Source of the DNA: Xanthomonas euroxanthea
GTDB taxonomy: Bacteria > Pseudomonadota > Gammaproteobacteria > Xanthomonadales > Xanthomonadaceae
Reading direction: 5' to 3'
Assembly: GCF_900476395.1 (NCBI RefSeq)
Contig: NZ_UIHB01000007.1
Location: forward strand, 1-64,000
DNA length: 64,000 bases
Shown here: in pieces, positions 1 through 8,784 of the stretch
Numbering within the stretch: the first letter of the stretch is position 1
Layout of the letters: each line of letters opens with the position of its first letter
Made by a program: the position numbers and the translations under genes
The notes under the pieces: generated by a model
The model's database searches: none
Seen by the model: only the letters and a program-made list of their open reading frames with translations
What the model was told of the DNA's origin: nothing

Positions 1-78
<78 letters not shown>

Positions 79-235
79 AAATTACATGTCCGAAGACAAA
101 TACTTTAGCTGCAGAAGTTCAACCACTGACAACTTATCGCTTGCAAAGCAATTAATATGTTGCTTTTTGATTAAACGTCTGCAAGATGGACAATCATCCT
201 TCCTGCAGGCGTCCGCACAAATTACCTGCGCACAC

Positions 236-247
236 TGTCAAAGAACA
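236..247 (-). promoter_or_regulatory. rrn leader boxA-like antitermination site
   Basis: On the minus strand this reads TGTTCTTTGACA, close to the rRNA boxA consensus TGCTCTTTAACA. It lies between the proximal promoter and the 16S 5' end, where the NusB/S10 antitermination site is expected in the leader RNA. The match is by eye; position and similarity together support it. Confidence 0.6.
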
Positions 248-309
248 TTGGGAAGTGGCCTCAGCGCCGTTCCCGTCAGCTTCGTCGTTTCCGCCGAAGC
301 GAGCCGCCC

Positions 310-337
310 ATTATAGCGGACTTTTTCTTGCCGTCAA
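310..337 (-). promoter_or_regulatory. rrn promoter, proximal copy
   Basis: On the minus strand there is a -35 TTGACG (332-337), 16 bp spacer, and a perfect -10 TATAAT (310-315), followed by a GGGCGG discriminator. A GC-rich discriminator is typical of stringently controlled rRNA promoters. This is the strongest of three similar copies. Confidence 0.8.
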
Positions 338-405
338 CACCTCATTTCGAGGTGGTTGACGCTGCTTCGTTTCGACCCGAAGGTTTTCTGCGAAGCGAGC
401 CGGCC

Positions 406-433
406 ATATTAGCAGGCTTTCCATCTTCGTCAA
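406..433 (-). promoter_or_regulatory. rrn promoter, middle copy
   Basis: On the minus strand there is a -35 TTGACG (428-433), 16 bp spacer and a -10 TAATAT (406-411), then GGCCGGCTCGC. It has the same architecture as the proximal copy, 96 bp further upstream. Confidence 0.75.
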
Positions 434-506
434 CCCCTCGTGAAGAGGAAGTTGCCGCCGCTGCACCTCAATCTGCCGAAGCATCTTTCCGTGTAGCGAG
501 CCGCCC

Positions 507-534
507 ATCATAGCCGGCTTTTTCGTTTCGTCAA
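507..534 (-). promoter_or_regulatory. rrn promoter, distal copy
   Basis: On the minus strand there is a -35 TTGACG (529-534), 16 bp spacer and a -10 TATGAT (507-512), then GGGCGGCTCGC. It is about 100 bp upstream of the middle copy. Upstream of it (535-800) the DNA between this promoter and tyrS holds no gene I can support; a TATAGT near 611-616 could be a further weak -10. Confidence 0.75.
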
Positions 535-800
535 CACCTTAAATCAAGGCATTTTCGAACCCTTCCGCTCTGGTTCCGCATTTGCGGGGCCGTTGCGTCG
601 GGGGAGGCGAACTATAGGCCCAACCGGGACGTTTGGGAAGGGGTTTGTGAAAAATTTTTCACGATCTCGCTGCCATCTATAGCCGCGCGTCCTTCGTTGT
701 TGCTGCAGCAAGCCGCTGATCCTGCGTCAGCCGTCCGATGCCTCTATATAAAGGTCATCCCGGCGCCGACATGGCTGCCATGCAGCAACCCTCCGCCAGC

Positions 801-2012
801 TCAGGCGCTGACCAGCGCAACGCGGGCGAAATTACGCTTCCCCACCTGGATGACACCTTCGAAGCCCGGCCCGAACTGACGTGCCGGATCTTCGACCACT
901 TCACCATCGATCTTGACCGCACGTTCCTTGAGCTTGCGCGTGGCCTCCGAATTGCTGGGCGTCAGGCCGGCGGCGGTGAGCAGACTTGCGATCCGCAGAC
1001 CTTCGGCCGGCACGGCCACCTCCTGCAGCGGCAACAGGCTGGTGTCGCCCTGCCCCGTCACCACGGCGTGCCAGCCGGCGATGGCCTGCTCTGCAGTGGC
1101 GGCATCGTGGAAGCGCGCGGTGAGTTCGCGCGCCAGACGCAACTTGACCTCGCGCGGGTGCAGGTCACCGGAGGCGACCTGTTCTTTCAGGCGCGCGGCC
1201 TCGGCAACACCGATGTCGAAAGACAGCAGATCGATCCAGCGCCAGGTCAGTTCGTCGCCGATCTTCATGGTCTTGGTGACGATGTCGATGGCCGGCTCGT
1301 TGATGCCGATGTAGTTGCCCAGCGACTTGGACATCTTGGCCACCCCGTCCAGGCCTTCCAGCAGCGGCATGGTCAGCACGACCTGCGGGGCCTGGCCGTA
1401 GTGCTCCTGCAGGCCGCGCCCCATCAGCAGGTTGAACTTCTGGTCGGTCCCGCCCAGTTCGACGTCCGCCTTCAAGGCGACCGAGTCGTAGCCCTGGACC
1501 AGCGGATACAGGAACTCGTGGATGGCGATCGGTTGCTGGCCGTTGAAGCGCTTGGCGAAATCGTCGCGCTCGAGCATGCGCGCCACGGTGTGCTGCGCGG
1601 ACAGCTTGATCATGTCCGCCGCACTCATCTGGCCGAACCACTCGGAGTTGAAGCGCACCTCGGTGCGCTCACGGTCCAGGATCTTGAAGACCTGCTCCTC
1701 ATAGGTGTGCGCGTTGGCCAGCACATCATCGCGGCTCAGCGGCTTGCGGGTGACGTTCTTGCCGCTCGGGTCACCGATCATTCCGGTGAAGTCGCCGATC
1801 AGGAAGATCACCTGATGCCCGAGCTGCTGGAACTGCCGCATTTTGTTGAGCAGCACGGTGTGGCCCAGATGCAGATCCGGCGCGGTGGGATCGAACCCGG
1901 CCTTGACCCGCAACGGCACGCCGGATTTCAGGCGCGCTTCGAGCTGATCGAGCTTGAGGATCTCCTCGGCGCCGCGGCCGATGAGTGCGAGGGATTCTTC
2001 GATAGTGGCCAA
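801..2012 (-). CDS. tyrS: Tyrosyl-tRNA synthetase
   Basis: This 403-residue class I aminoacyl-tRNA synthetase activates tyrosine with ATP and charges tRNA-Tyr in the cytoplasm. The HIGH-type signature HLGH is at residues 48-51 after the [11 protein letters not shown] lead-in, and KMSKS is near residue 230 ([10 protein letters not shown]). A C-terminal S4-like RNA-binding region covers about the last 65 residues. Length fits the short TyrRS family. It lies directly upstream of the rrn promoters on the same strand, and divergently from the M23 peptidase gene at 2183. A weak promoter for it (TTGGCG, 17 bp, TAACAT) can be read on the minus strand around 2050-2078. Confidence 0.97.
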   Translation of the reverse strand: MATIEESLALIGRGAEEILKLDQLEARLKSGVPLRVKAGFDPTAPDLHLGHTVLLNKMRQFQQLGHQVIFLIGDFTGMIGDPSGKNVTRKPLSRDDVLANAHTYEEQVFKILDRERTEVRFNSEWFGQMSAADMIKLSAQHTVARMLERDDFAKRFNGQQPIAIHEFLYPLVQGYDSVALKADVELGGTDQKFNLLMGRGLQEHYGQAPQVVLTMPLLEGLDGVAKMSKSLGNYIGINEPAIDIVTKTMKIGDELTWRWIDLLSFDIGVAEAARLKEQVASGDLHPREVKLRLARELTARFHDAATAEQAIAGWHAVVTGQGDTSLLPLQEVAVPAEGLRIASLLTAAGLTPSNSEATRKLKERAVKIDGEVVEDPARQFGPGFEGVIQVGKRNFARVALVSA

Positions 2013-2108
2013 CCACAGACTCCAGCGGCGTTTGCCGTCAAAAACGTGAACGATGTTAAACGCGGGTTAATTCCGCGCCAAATGCAAATGTTGAACAGGC
2101 TCAATGGT

Positions 2109-2137
2109 TTGACGCGCTGTTACAGGCTGTCTATGGT
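2109..2137 (+). promoter_or_regulatory. Predicted sigma70 promoter for the M23 peptidase gene
   Basis: TTGACG (2109-2114), 17 bp spacer, TATGGT (2132-2137), ending 46 bp before the start codon at 2183. A GAGGAA ribosome-binding site precedes the ATG. It is in the divergent tyrS intergenic region. Confidence 0.5.
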
Positions 2138-2182
2138 ACCGGCGATTGGGCCCGCACTTCGAGCCAGCGAGGAATTTGAACG

Positions 2183-3601
2183 ATGCAGAACTCAGAGCAG
2201 GGCCGTGCACGCAAGCGGCGCTTTCACGAACGCCTCCACGTCCTCCACGACACTGCCCTGCATCGCAAGCTCAAGGCGCATCTTCCGGCGGCATTCAACG
2301 ACCAATGGACGCGCCGGCACTGGATCCACGCCAGCCTGTTCGCGACCATCGGTGCGCTGGTGGCCACGATCGTGCCGGGCTTTTCCAATGCCATCGATGC
2401 GCCGCTGTCCAGCCATTCCACGCTGGCCCTGCCGTTGCCGCCGTTGGTGCCGGCCCGCAAGCAGCTGGCACCGAGCACCGATTGGGAAATCCTGCAGGTC
2501 AAATCGGGGCAGACGCTGAGCACCTTGTTCGGCGAGTTGGGAATCCCGACGGCGGTGATGTACCAGGTGCTGGCGCATCCGGGCACCAAGGAGGCGCTGA
2601 CCAAGCTGCGTCCGGGCGCCGAGATCGCCTTCGACATGCCGACGCCGGGCGAGCTGCGCGCATTGCGCTTCGACCGCGACGACAGCCACCGCGTGGAGCT
2701 GCGCCTGCTGGGCGACAGCGTGCGCGAGAACGTCACCGAGCGCGCCACGACCACGCGCACGGTGGTGGCAAGCGGCGAAATCAGCAGCTCGCTGTACGCC
2801 TCGGCCGGCAAGTCGGGGCTGTCGCCGGCGGCGGTGGCGATCATGACCGACGAGATCTTCAAGTACGACATCGACTTCGACAAGGATCTGCAGCCGGGCG
2901 ATCGCTTCAGCGTGGTGATGGACGAAACCTGGCGCGAGGGCGAGCGCATCAACACCGGCGACATCCTGGCGGCGACCTTCACCACCGGCGGCAAGACCTA
3001 CACCGGTTTCCGCTTCGAGCGTGCCGGCAAGCCGGCCGAGTATTTCGACATCAACGGCCGGCCATTGAAGAAGAGCTTCATCCGCATGCCGGTGGCCTAT
3101 AGCCGCATCAGCTCGACCTTTGGCGCGCGCAAGCATCCGGTGCTGGGCACGATGCGCATGCACAAGGGCGTGGACTACGCGGCAGCATCGGGGACGCCGA
3201 TCATGGCCGCTGGCGATGCACGGGTGGTGTTCGTCGGCACCCAGCGCGGCTACGGCAATGTGGTGATCCTGGACCACGGCAGGAACTTCAGCACGCTGTA
3301 CGGGCACATGTCGCGCTTCGGCAAGATCAAGGCCGGCCAGCGCATCAACCAGGGCACGGTGATCGGCTATGTCGGCATGACCGGCCTGGCGACCGGCCCG
3401 CATCTGCATTACGAATTCCGCGTCGCCGGGCAGCAGCGCAACCCGATGTCGGTGACGATGCCGCCGCCGGAGCCGTTGCAGGGCGCCGAGCTGGCCGCCT
3501 TCCGCGCGCAGACGGCGCCGGCGCTGGCGCGTATCGAAGGCATGGAGAAGTTGATCTACGCCGACGCCGGCAAGCCCGCCAAGGGCAAGCCGCGCGGTTG
3601 A
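2183..3601 (+). CDS. M23-family murein DD-endopeptidase (MepM-like)
   Basis: A 472-residue envelope protein predicted to cut peptide cross-links in peptidoglycan. One hydrophobic segment (about 48-65) near the N-terminus would anchor or export it. An OapA/LysM-like region follows (around 95-150, beginning VKSGQTLSTLF). The C-terminal LytM/M23 domain carries the zinc ligands H327 and D331 (MHKGVDYA), a YGHM motif and the H407/H409 pair (HLHYEF), so it should be an active metallopeptidase. anmK follows about 280 bp downstream, which fits a shared role in wall turnover. The start was chosen for the GAGGAA site seven to twelve bases upstream. The gap 3602-3879 holds no gene I can support. Confidence 0.93.
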   Translation: MQNSEQGRARKRRFHERLHVLHDTALHRKLKAHLPAAFNDQWTRRHWIHASLFATIGALVATIVPGFSNAIDAPLSSHSTLALPLPPLVPARKQLAPSTDWEILQVKSGQTLSTLFGELGIPTAVMYQVLAHPGTKEALTKLRPGAEIAFDMPTPGELRALRFDRDDSHRVELRLLGDSVRENVTERATTTRTVVASGEISSSLYASAGKSGLSPAAVAIMTDEIFKYDIDFDKDLQPGDRFSVVMDETWREGERINTGDILAATFTTGGKTYTGFRFERAGKPAEYFDINGRPLKKSFIRMPVAYSRISSTFGARKHPVLGTMRMHKGVDYAAASGTPIMAAGDARVVFVGTQRGYGNVVILDHGRNFSTLYGHMSRFGKIKAGQRINQGTVIGYVGMTGLATGPHLHYEFRVAGQQRNPMSVTMPPPEPLQGAELAAFRAQTAPALARIEGMEKLIYADAGKPAKGKPRG

Positions 3602-3879
3602 GTGGGCGCGGCTGGTTTCCCAGCCGCCGCGCTGGCAACCGCCGATCGCACGACTGCGCCTCCGTTCGGGGGCTCTGGCTCACGCGACGCCGCAGCCGGC
3701 ATCGGGTTGCTGCCAGCACCAAGTGGACACCATGGTGCCGACGCGACAGTCGGCACTACATTTAGGGTGCTTGGCTGGCGAGCGCATCGCCCCTGCTTCC
3801 ACCGCGATGCGCGCAAGGCCGGTTGACTCTCCCATCCCGGCTGCACAAGCTGCACGACCATCGTGCAACTGGCCCTGGC

Positions 3880-5022
3880 ATGTCTGCTCCGGAACATATT
3901 GAATCCCCGCTCTATCTGGGCCTGATGTCGGGCACCAGCGCCGACGGCATCGATGCGGCGCTGGTGCGCTTCACCGACGAGGGCCATCGCCGCTGCGAAC
4001 TGGTCGCAGGCACCACGGTGGCCTGGGAGCCACAGCTGCGCGAAACGCTGGTGACGTTGGGCCAGGGCGCCGAGGTCATCGCCATCGATGCGCTTGGACA
4101 CCTAGATGCGCAGGTGGGGCTGGCGTTTGCGGCCGCGGCCAATCAGCTGATCCGCGACAGCGGCATTGCGCGTGGGCGCATTCGCGCGATCGGCTCGCAC
4201 GGGCAGACCATTCGACATCGCCCCAAGGCCGATCCGGCCTTCACCTGGCAGATCGGCGATGCGAGCCGGATTGCCGAGCACACCGGCATCACCACGGTGG
4301 CCGATTTCCGCCGGCGCGATGTGGCTGCCGGCGGCCAGGGCGCACCGCTGATGCCGGCCTTCCATCTGGCCATGCTGGGCGCCGCCGACGAGGACCGTGC
4401 GGTGCTGAACCTGGGCGGCATCGGTAACCTGACCTTGATCCCACGCAGTGGCGCGGTGCTGGGCTTTGATACCGGCCCGGCCAATGCGTTGCTGGACAGC
4501 TGGTGCCAGCAGCATCGCGGCACGCCGTTCGATGCCGACGGTGCGTTTGCCGCCAGCGGGCGCGTCGATACGGCGCTGCTGCAGGCGCTCTTGGCCGACC
4601 CGTGGTTCGCACTGGCACCGCCCAAGAGCACCGGACGCGAGCAGTTCCACCTGGACTGGGCGATGCAGGCGATGCGGTCGCCGGGCAACGCGGCGCCGTC
4701 CGCGGCCGATATGCAGGCGACCCTGCTCGAACTCACCGCCGCCAGCGTCGCCGACGCGTTGCTGCGGCTGCAGCCCGATACCCGCCGGGTGCTGGTGTGC
4801 GGTGGTGGGGTGCGCAATCCGGTGTTGATGGCGCGCCTGGCGGCGCGACTGCCGGGCGTGGTGGTGGAATCCAGCGCGCGCCATGGGCTGGATCCTGATT
4901 ATCTGGAGGCAATGGGGTTTGCGTGGTTGGCCGCGGAGTTGCTCGCAGGCCGCGCGGCCAATCTGCCGTCGGTGACCGGGGCGGCGGGGCCGCGGTTGCT
5001 GGGGGCGATCCATCCGGCATGA
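3880..5022 (+). CDS. anmK: Anhydro-N-acetylmuramic acid kinase
   Basis: A 380-residue sugar kinase that phosphorylates and opens 1,6-anhydroMurNAc to MurNAc-6-phosphate in peptidoglycan recycling. The N-terminal phosphate-binding motif [14 protein letters not shown], the [11 protein letters not shown] block and a [12 protein letters not shown] segment are all typical of AnmK in the ASKHA fold. The open frame extends 19 codons further upstream, but family members begin just before the LMSGTS motif, so the ATG at 3880 is preferred. Its neighbours (M23 endopeptidase, AmpG-like permease) support cell-wall recycling. Confidence 0.96.
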   Translation: MSAPEHIESPLYLGLMSGTSADGIDAALVRFTDEGHRRCELVAGTTVAWEPQLRETLVTLGQGAEVIAIDALGHLDAQVGLAFAAAANQLIRDSGIARGRIRAIGSHGQTIRHRPKADPAFTWQIGDASRIAEHTGITTVADFRRRDVAAGGQGAPLMPAFHLAMLGAADEDRAVLNLGGIGNLTLIPRSGAVLGFDTGPANALLDSWCQQHRGTPFDADGAFAASGRVDTALLQALLADPWFALAPPKSTGREQFHLDWAMQAMRSPGNAAPSAADMQATLLELTAASVADALLRLQPDTRRVLVCGGGVRNPVLMARLAARLPGVVVESSARHGLDPDYLEAMGFAWLAAELLAGRAANLPSVTGAAGPRLLGAIHPA

Positions 5023-5357
5023 GTGGCCTGGATCGGCTCGCGCTGGATGCCACTACCTCGCTTCCTGATGGTGCCCCGCCCCGAATTCTGCGACGCGACC
5101 AGCGCTCAATTGATGAGGGGTAGCGGTGACGTGTTCGGTGAAGCTAGCTTGCTGATGATGCCCGCCTCGTCTGCAACCAACTAGCACTCAATTGAGAGGC
5201 TGGCGGGGACGTGCGCAGTTGAGCCGGCGAACGCACAGCAGCCTCGGCCCTTCTCGGCAGCATGCAAGAGCTTCTGACCGAGCCATCCGCATTCGCACGC
5301 CGTACTCGCCCCGAGTGAACTTGCGCACCAGGCAGCGCTGCCTGGCCGTTTGCAGTG
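5023..5357. repeat. Intergenic region with an imperfect direct repeat
   Basis: No gene is supported in these 335 bases. Two related blocks lie about 84 bp apart: CTCAATTGATGAGG near 5104 and CTCAATTGAGAGG near 5188, each followed after a few bases by a GCGGnGACGTG match. Both contain the palindrome CAATTG. They may be remnants of a duplicated element or binding sites; nothing in the sequence decides this. Confidence 0.4.
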
Positions 5358-5585
5358 CTACGGAGTATTCCCCGCCGGCAGCGCCTTGAGCGCGGCGATC
5401 GCCTCGGCCAGCACATCGACTTCCGGATGCTGCAGGCCGCCGCTGACGTCGTACTCGCTGGCGAACAGGCCCTGTTCGAGCAGATGCATCACCGTCTGGT
5501 GCTGGGTCCAGCCGCGTGCGACGGAGATGCGACGGATCCTGTCCACCAGCAATGGATCGATGTCACGCAGTACCAGATCGGTCAT
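5358..5585 (-). CDS. Small conserved-looking protein, possibly ribbon-helix-helix
   Basis: A 75-residue protein starting MTDLVLRDIDPLLVDRI. The N-terminal half (short strand, then two helices with the sequence RISVARGWTQHQTVMHLLEQGL) resembles Arc/MetJ-type ribbon-helix-helix antitoxin-like proteins such as FitA/VapB, but no toxin gene adjoins it. The start at 5585 was chosen over an upstream in-frame codon because the extra residues are low-complexity Pro/Ser that overlap ampG in another frame. It is 58 bp downstream of ampG on the same strand and could be cotranscribed. Function unknown. Confidence 0.6.
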   Translation of the reverse strand: MTDLVLRDIDPLLVDRIRRISVARGWTQHQTVMHLLEQGLFASEYDVSGGLQHPEVDVLAEAIAALKALPAGNTP

Positions 5586-5643
5586 GCCCTTCCTCGTGCG
5601 ATGCAGTGCCGCGTCGGCATCATCGGCAACCCTGGCGGACGTT

Positions 5644-6939
5644 TCAATCCGGGCGCCCGTCGCGGGCATCCAGCCGCGGCCACAGCCAGGCCAGCAGGGC
5701 CAGCGTGGGAACCACGGTGAGGGCACTGAGGATGAAGAAGGTGCTGTAGGAGGTGGCCTCGACCAGGAACCCGGATACACCGCCGGCGAACTTGCCCGGC
5801 AAATTGGCCAGTGACACCAGCAAGGCGTACTGGGTGGCGGTGAAGTTGCGATTGGTCAGCGATGACATGAAGGCCACCAGCACGGTACCGGCAAACCCCT
5901 GGAACAGATTGTCGGCACTGAGTGCGGCATAGAACGCCCACAATTTGCCGGGGTTCTGCGCCATCAGCAAAAATGCCAGGTTAGACAGCGCCACGCCCAG
6001 GGCGGCGACCAGCAGCATGCGCCGGAAGCCGAACGCAGCCACCGCCGCACCGCCGGCAAACGCGCCGACGATGCCCATCCACACGCCGAACAGCTTGGAC
6101 ACCGTGGCGATGTCGGCCTTGGTGTAGCCCGAATCCAGATAGAACGGCCCGGCCATCACGCCGATCACCTGGTCCGGGAACTTGAACAGGCCGACAAATG
6201 CCAGCAGGACGATGCCCAGCGCCAGCCCGTTGCCGGAAAAGAAACTGGAAATGGGCTGCCAGAATGCGCCGGCCACGTCGATGCGGCGCACCACCGTGAG
6301 CTGCGGCCGGTCCGGCTCGCGGCATACCAGGGTGGTGATGATCGGCAGCAGCATCAGCGCCGACATGGCCAGGTACGCCGAGGTCCAGTTGAGGTATTCG
6401 GCCAGGTACAGCGCGCCGGCGCCACCGAGGATCAGGCCGATCCGGTAGCCCAGGGTGTAGGTCGCCGCCAAGGCGGCCTGCGCCGAGTCCGGGGCGATTT
6501 CGATGCGGTAGGCATCCACCACCGAATCCTGCGTGGCGCCCCAGAACGAGGCGAACAGCACCCAGGCGACCAGGCCGGTGACACTCATGTCCGGGCGCGA
6601 AAACGCCAGTGCGAACAGGCCGGCGGTGACGCCGAGTTGCGAGACCAGCAGCCAGGAACGCCGACGCCCCAACCACGCGGTGAGCGGAAACGCATAGCGG
6701 TCGAGCAGCGGCGCCCACAGGAACTTGAGCAGGTAGAAGAAGCTGGCCAGGCTGATCAGTCCGATGCTGCCCAGATCCAGCCCGACATCGCGCAACCGGG
6801 TGGACAGGGTCTGCGAGGCGATCAGCAGGAACGGAAGGCCACTGCCGAAACCCAGCAGGGCCATGGTCGCCGCCGATGGGGTGGCGAAGGCCTGCCGGAT
6901 ACCGCGCAGTCCTTTGTAGTTGGGTGCAGGCGTGGTCAT
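5644..6939 (-). CDS. ampG: AmpG-type muropeptide permease (MFS)
   Basis: A 431-residue polytopic membrane protein of the major facilitator superfamily with about 12 hydrophobic segments. The opening (LLGFGSGLPFLLIASQTLSTRL) and the loop FGATQDSVVDAYRIE-type segment (FWGATQDSVVDAYRIEI) are characteristic of AmpG/SLC33-like permeases, which import GlcNAc-1,6-anhydroMurNAc peptides for recycling. With anmK and the M23 endopeptidase nearby it forms a wall-recycling neighbourhood. The precise substrate is inferred from family membership. Confidence 0.88.
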   Translation of the reverse strand: MTTPAPNYKGLRGIRQAFATPSAATMALLGFGSGLPFLLIASQTLSTRLRDVGLDLGSIGLISLASFFYLLKFLWAPLLDRYAFPLTAWLGRRRSWLLVSQLGVTAGLFALAFSRPDMSVTGLVAWVLFASFWGATQDSVVDAYRIEIAPDSAQAALAATYTLGYRIGLILGGAGALYLAEYLNWTSAYLAMSALMLLPIITTLVCREPDRPQLTVVRRIDVAGAFWQPISSFFSGNGLALGIVLLAFVGLFKFPDQVIGVMAGPFYLDSGYTKADIATVSKLFGVWMGIVGAFAGGAAVAAFGFRRMLLVAALGVALSNLAFLLMAQNPGKLWAFYAALSADNLFQGFAGTVLVAFMSSLTNRNFTATQYALLVSLANLPGKFAGGVSGFLVEATSYSTFFILSALTVVPTLALLAWLWPRLDARDGRPD

Positions 6940-7180
6940 GCGTATGGCCGCTGGGAATGGGGGCTGATCAATGCCGGGCGGGCAGTATCACCGGCCGTTG
7001 CGCGGAGCGACCTGCCGGAAACGCATGATTGGCTCCCGGAAGGATCCACGGCCATCTGGCTGCGGCCAGGCACGGCCTGTACGCCCTCGACGTGCATCTC
7101 CACGACGCGGCCGGAAACACAACACGGTGAGGCTTGGCCAACCGTCCCGGTGCGCGTCACCGCCGGCTGCGCACCCTTCC

Positions 7181-7981
7181 TCACTCCGCGTAATCCACGA
7201 CATACGGCGCGTGGTCGGAAAAGCGCTGCTCGCGGTAGATGGAGCAGGCCTTGACCTTGTCGCGCAGGCCGGGAGTGACCAGTTGGTAGTCGATGCGCCA
7301 ACCGACGTTGTTGCTGCGCGCCGCACCGCGGTTGCTCCACCAGGTGTAGTCCTGGCCCTGGGGATGCAGCACGCGGTAGGTATCGACCCAGCCGCGGCCG
7401 CCGGCGGCATCGGCGTCTTCCAGCGCATCGGCGCACAGGCCGTTGAGCCAGTCGCGCTCGGGCGGCAGGCAGCCGGAATTCTTCTGGTTGGACTTCCAGT
7501 TCTTGATGTCCAGCGCCGAGCGCACGATGTTCCAGTCGCCGCACAGCACGTACTGCCGGCCGCTGGCCAGCCATTCATCCAGGATCGGCCGCAGCCATTC
7601 CATCACCTGGAACTTGTAGCCCTGGCGCAACTCGCCCGAGGAGCCGGACGGGATATAGAAGGACACCACGCTGAGGTTGCCAAAGCGCGCCTCGATGTAG
7701 CGGCCCTCTTCGTCGAACTCGGGCCAGCCCAGCGCGGTGCGCACTTCATCGGGTTCGTGCCTGCTGTAGATGGCCACGCCGCTGTAGCCCTTCTTGGTGC
7801 TGGCGTCGCGGAACCAGGCCTTGTAGCCGGTGGGCAGGAATTTGGCACCGGCCAGCTGATGCTCCTGGGCCTTGGTCTCCTGCACGCACAGCACGTCGGC
7901 GTCCTGCTCGGCGAACCATTCGAAGAAACCCTTGGTGACGGCCGAGCGCAGGCCGTTGGCGTTGAAACTGATGATGCGCAT
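7181..7981 (-). CDS. xthA: Exodeoxyribonuclease III
   Basis: A 266-residue exonuclease/endonuclease/phosphatase-fold enzyme that cleaves at abasic sites and degrades 3' ends in base excision repair. Visible motifs: N-terminal ISFNANGLR, catalytic QETK with Glu35, GDWNIV (Asp/Asn), and the C-terminal SDHAP pair. Full length for the family. It stands alone, separated from ampG by about 240 bp and divergent from pyrE. Confidence 0.95.
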   Translation of the reverse strand: MRIISFNANGLRSAVTKGFFEWFAEQDADVLCVQETKAQEHQLAGAKFLPTGYKAWFRDASTKKGYSGVAIYSRHEPDEVRTALGWPEFDEEGRYIEARFGNLSVVSFYIPSGSSGELRQGYKFQVMEWLRPILDEWLASGRQYVLCGDWNIVRSALDIKNWKSNQKNSGCLPPERDWLNGLCADALEDADAAGGRGWVDTYRVLHPQGQDYTWWSNRGAARSNNVGWRIDYQLVTPGLRDKVKACSIYREQRFSDHAPYVVDYAE

Positions 7982-7988
7982 AAGGGCC

Positions 7989-8097
7989 GGGAATGGGGAG
8001 TTGGGAATGGGGAATCGTAAAGCCTACCCCAGGCGCATGCGGAAGGCTGCCGGCGCACGATGCGTTTACCATTCTCGATTCCCTATTCCCCATTCCC
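7989..8097. repeat. GGGAAT-type inverted repeats between xthA and pyrE
   Basis: Left arm at 7989-8016 (units GGGAATGGGGA and GGGAATGGGGAATC) and right arm at 8077-8097, the reverse complement of essentially the same units, ending five bases before the pyrE start codon. A related array sits at 14806-14834. Short reiterated GGGAATC-GGGAATGG units are scattered repeats in this genus to my knowledge. They would give a strong hairpin in the pyrE leader. Confidence 0.7.
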
Positions 8098-8102
8098 GTC
8101 CA

Positions 8103-8762
8103 ATGACCGACCACCGCACCCGTTTCCTGCAGCTGGCCCTGGGCGCCGATGCCCTGCGCTTTGGCGAGTTCACGCTCAAGTCCGGGCGGCTCAGTCCGTA
8201 TTTCTTCAATGCCGGGCGCTTCGATTCGGGCGCCAAGACCGCGCAGTTGGCGCAGTGCTATGCCGATGCGATCGATGCGGCCGGGGTGGAGTTCGATCTG
8301 CTGTTCGGGCCGGCCTACAAGGGCATCCCGCTGGCGACCGCGCTGGCCTGCGCCTACGCCGGGCGCGGGCGCGACCTGCCGCTGGCGTTCAACCGCAAGG
8401 AAGCCAAGGACCATGGCGAGGGCGGCAGCCTGATCGGTGCGCCGCTTCAGGGGCGCAAGGTATTGATCGTCGACGACGTGATCACCGCCGGCACCGCGAT
8501 CCGCGAGGCGCTGGGCATCATCCGTGGCGCCGGCGGCGTTCCGTCCGGGATCGTGGTGGCGCTGGACCGGCAGGAGATCGCCTCCGAGCAGGATCGCCGC
8601 TCGGCCGCGCAGGCGGTGGCGGCCGAGGCCGGCATCCCGGTGATCGCGGTGGCCAACCTGGGCGACCTGCTTGCTTTTGCAGCAGGAAACGCCGACCTTG
8701 TGGGCTTCCGGGAACCGCTGCTGGCCTATCGTGGCCGTTACGGCACCGACACCACAGGCTGA
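8103..8762 (+). CDS. pyrE: Orotate phosphoribosyltransferase
   Basis: A 219-residue enzyme that converts orotate and PRPP to OMP in pyrimidine synthesis. The type I PRTase PRPP loop LIVDDVITAGTA is at about residues 120-131, and the FGPAYKGIPLA block and FNRKEAKDHGEGG loop are the PyrE signatures. The ATG at 8103 is preferred to a longer upstream frame because the upstream residues are translated from the GGGAAT repeat. Confidence 0.97.
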   Translation: MTDHRTRFLQLALGADALRFGEFTLKSGRLSPYFFNAGRFDSGAKTAQLAQCYADAIDAAGVEFDLLFGPAYKGIPLATALACAYAGRGRDLPLAFNRKEAKDHGEGGSLIGAPLQGRKVLIVDDVITAGTAIREALGIIRGAGGVPSGIVVALDRQEIASEQDRRSAAQAVAAEAGIPVIAVANLGDLLAFAAGNADLVGFREPLLAYRGRYGTDTTG

Positions 8763-8784
8763 CGGCAGGCGACAGGGGGCTGCG

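Larger units (their letters stand above)
299..540 (-). repeat. Three ~100-bp tandem degenerate repeats carrying the rrn promoters
   Basis: The block GCGAGCCGCCCAT recurs (plus strand) at 299, 395 and 496, periods 96 and 101. Each unit contains one promoter and the CGTCAAC motif. Between units 1 and 2 the sequence around 333-360 is also an imperfect inverted repeat (GTCAAC-ACCTC ... GAGGT-GTTGAC). The arrangement looks like amplification of a promoter unit. Confidence 0.75.

Noticed and set aside
738-2519. A 593-codon plus-strand frame covering tyrS
   Set aside because: Runs antisense through tyrS and into the next gene; no family features.
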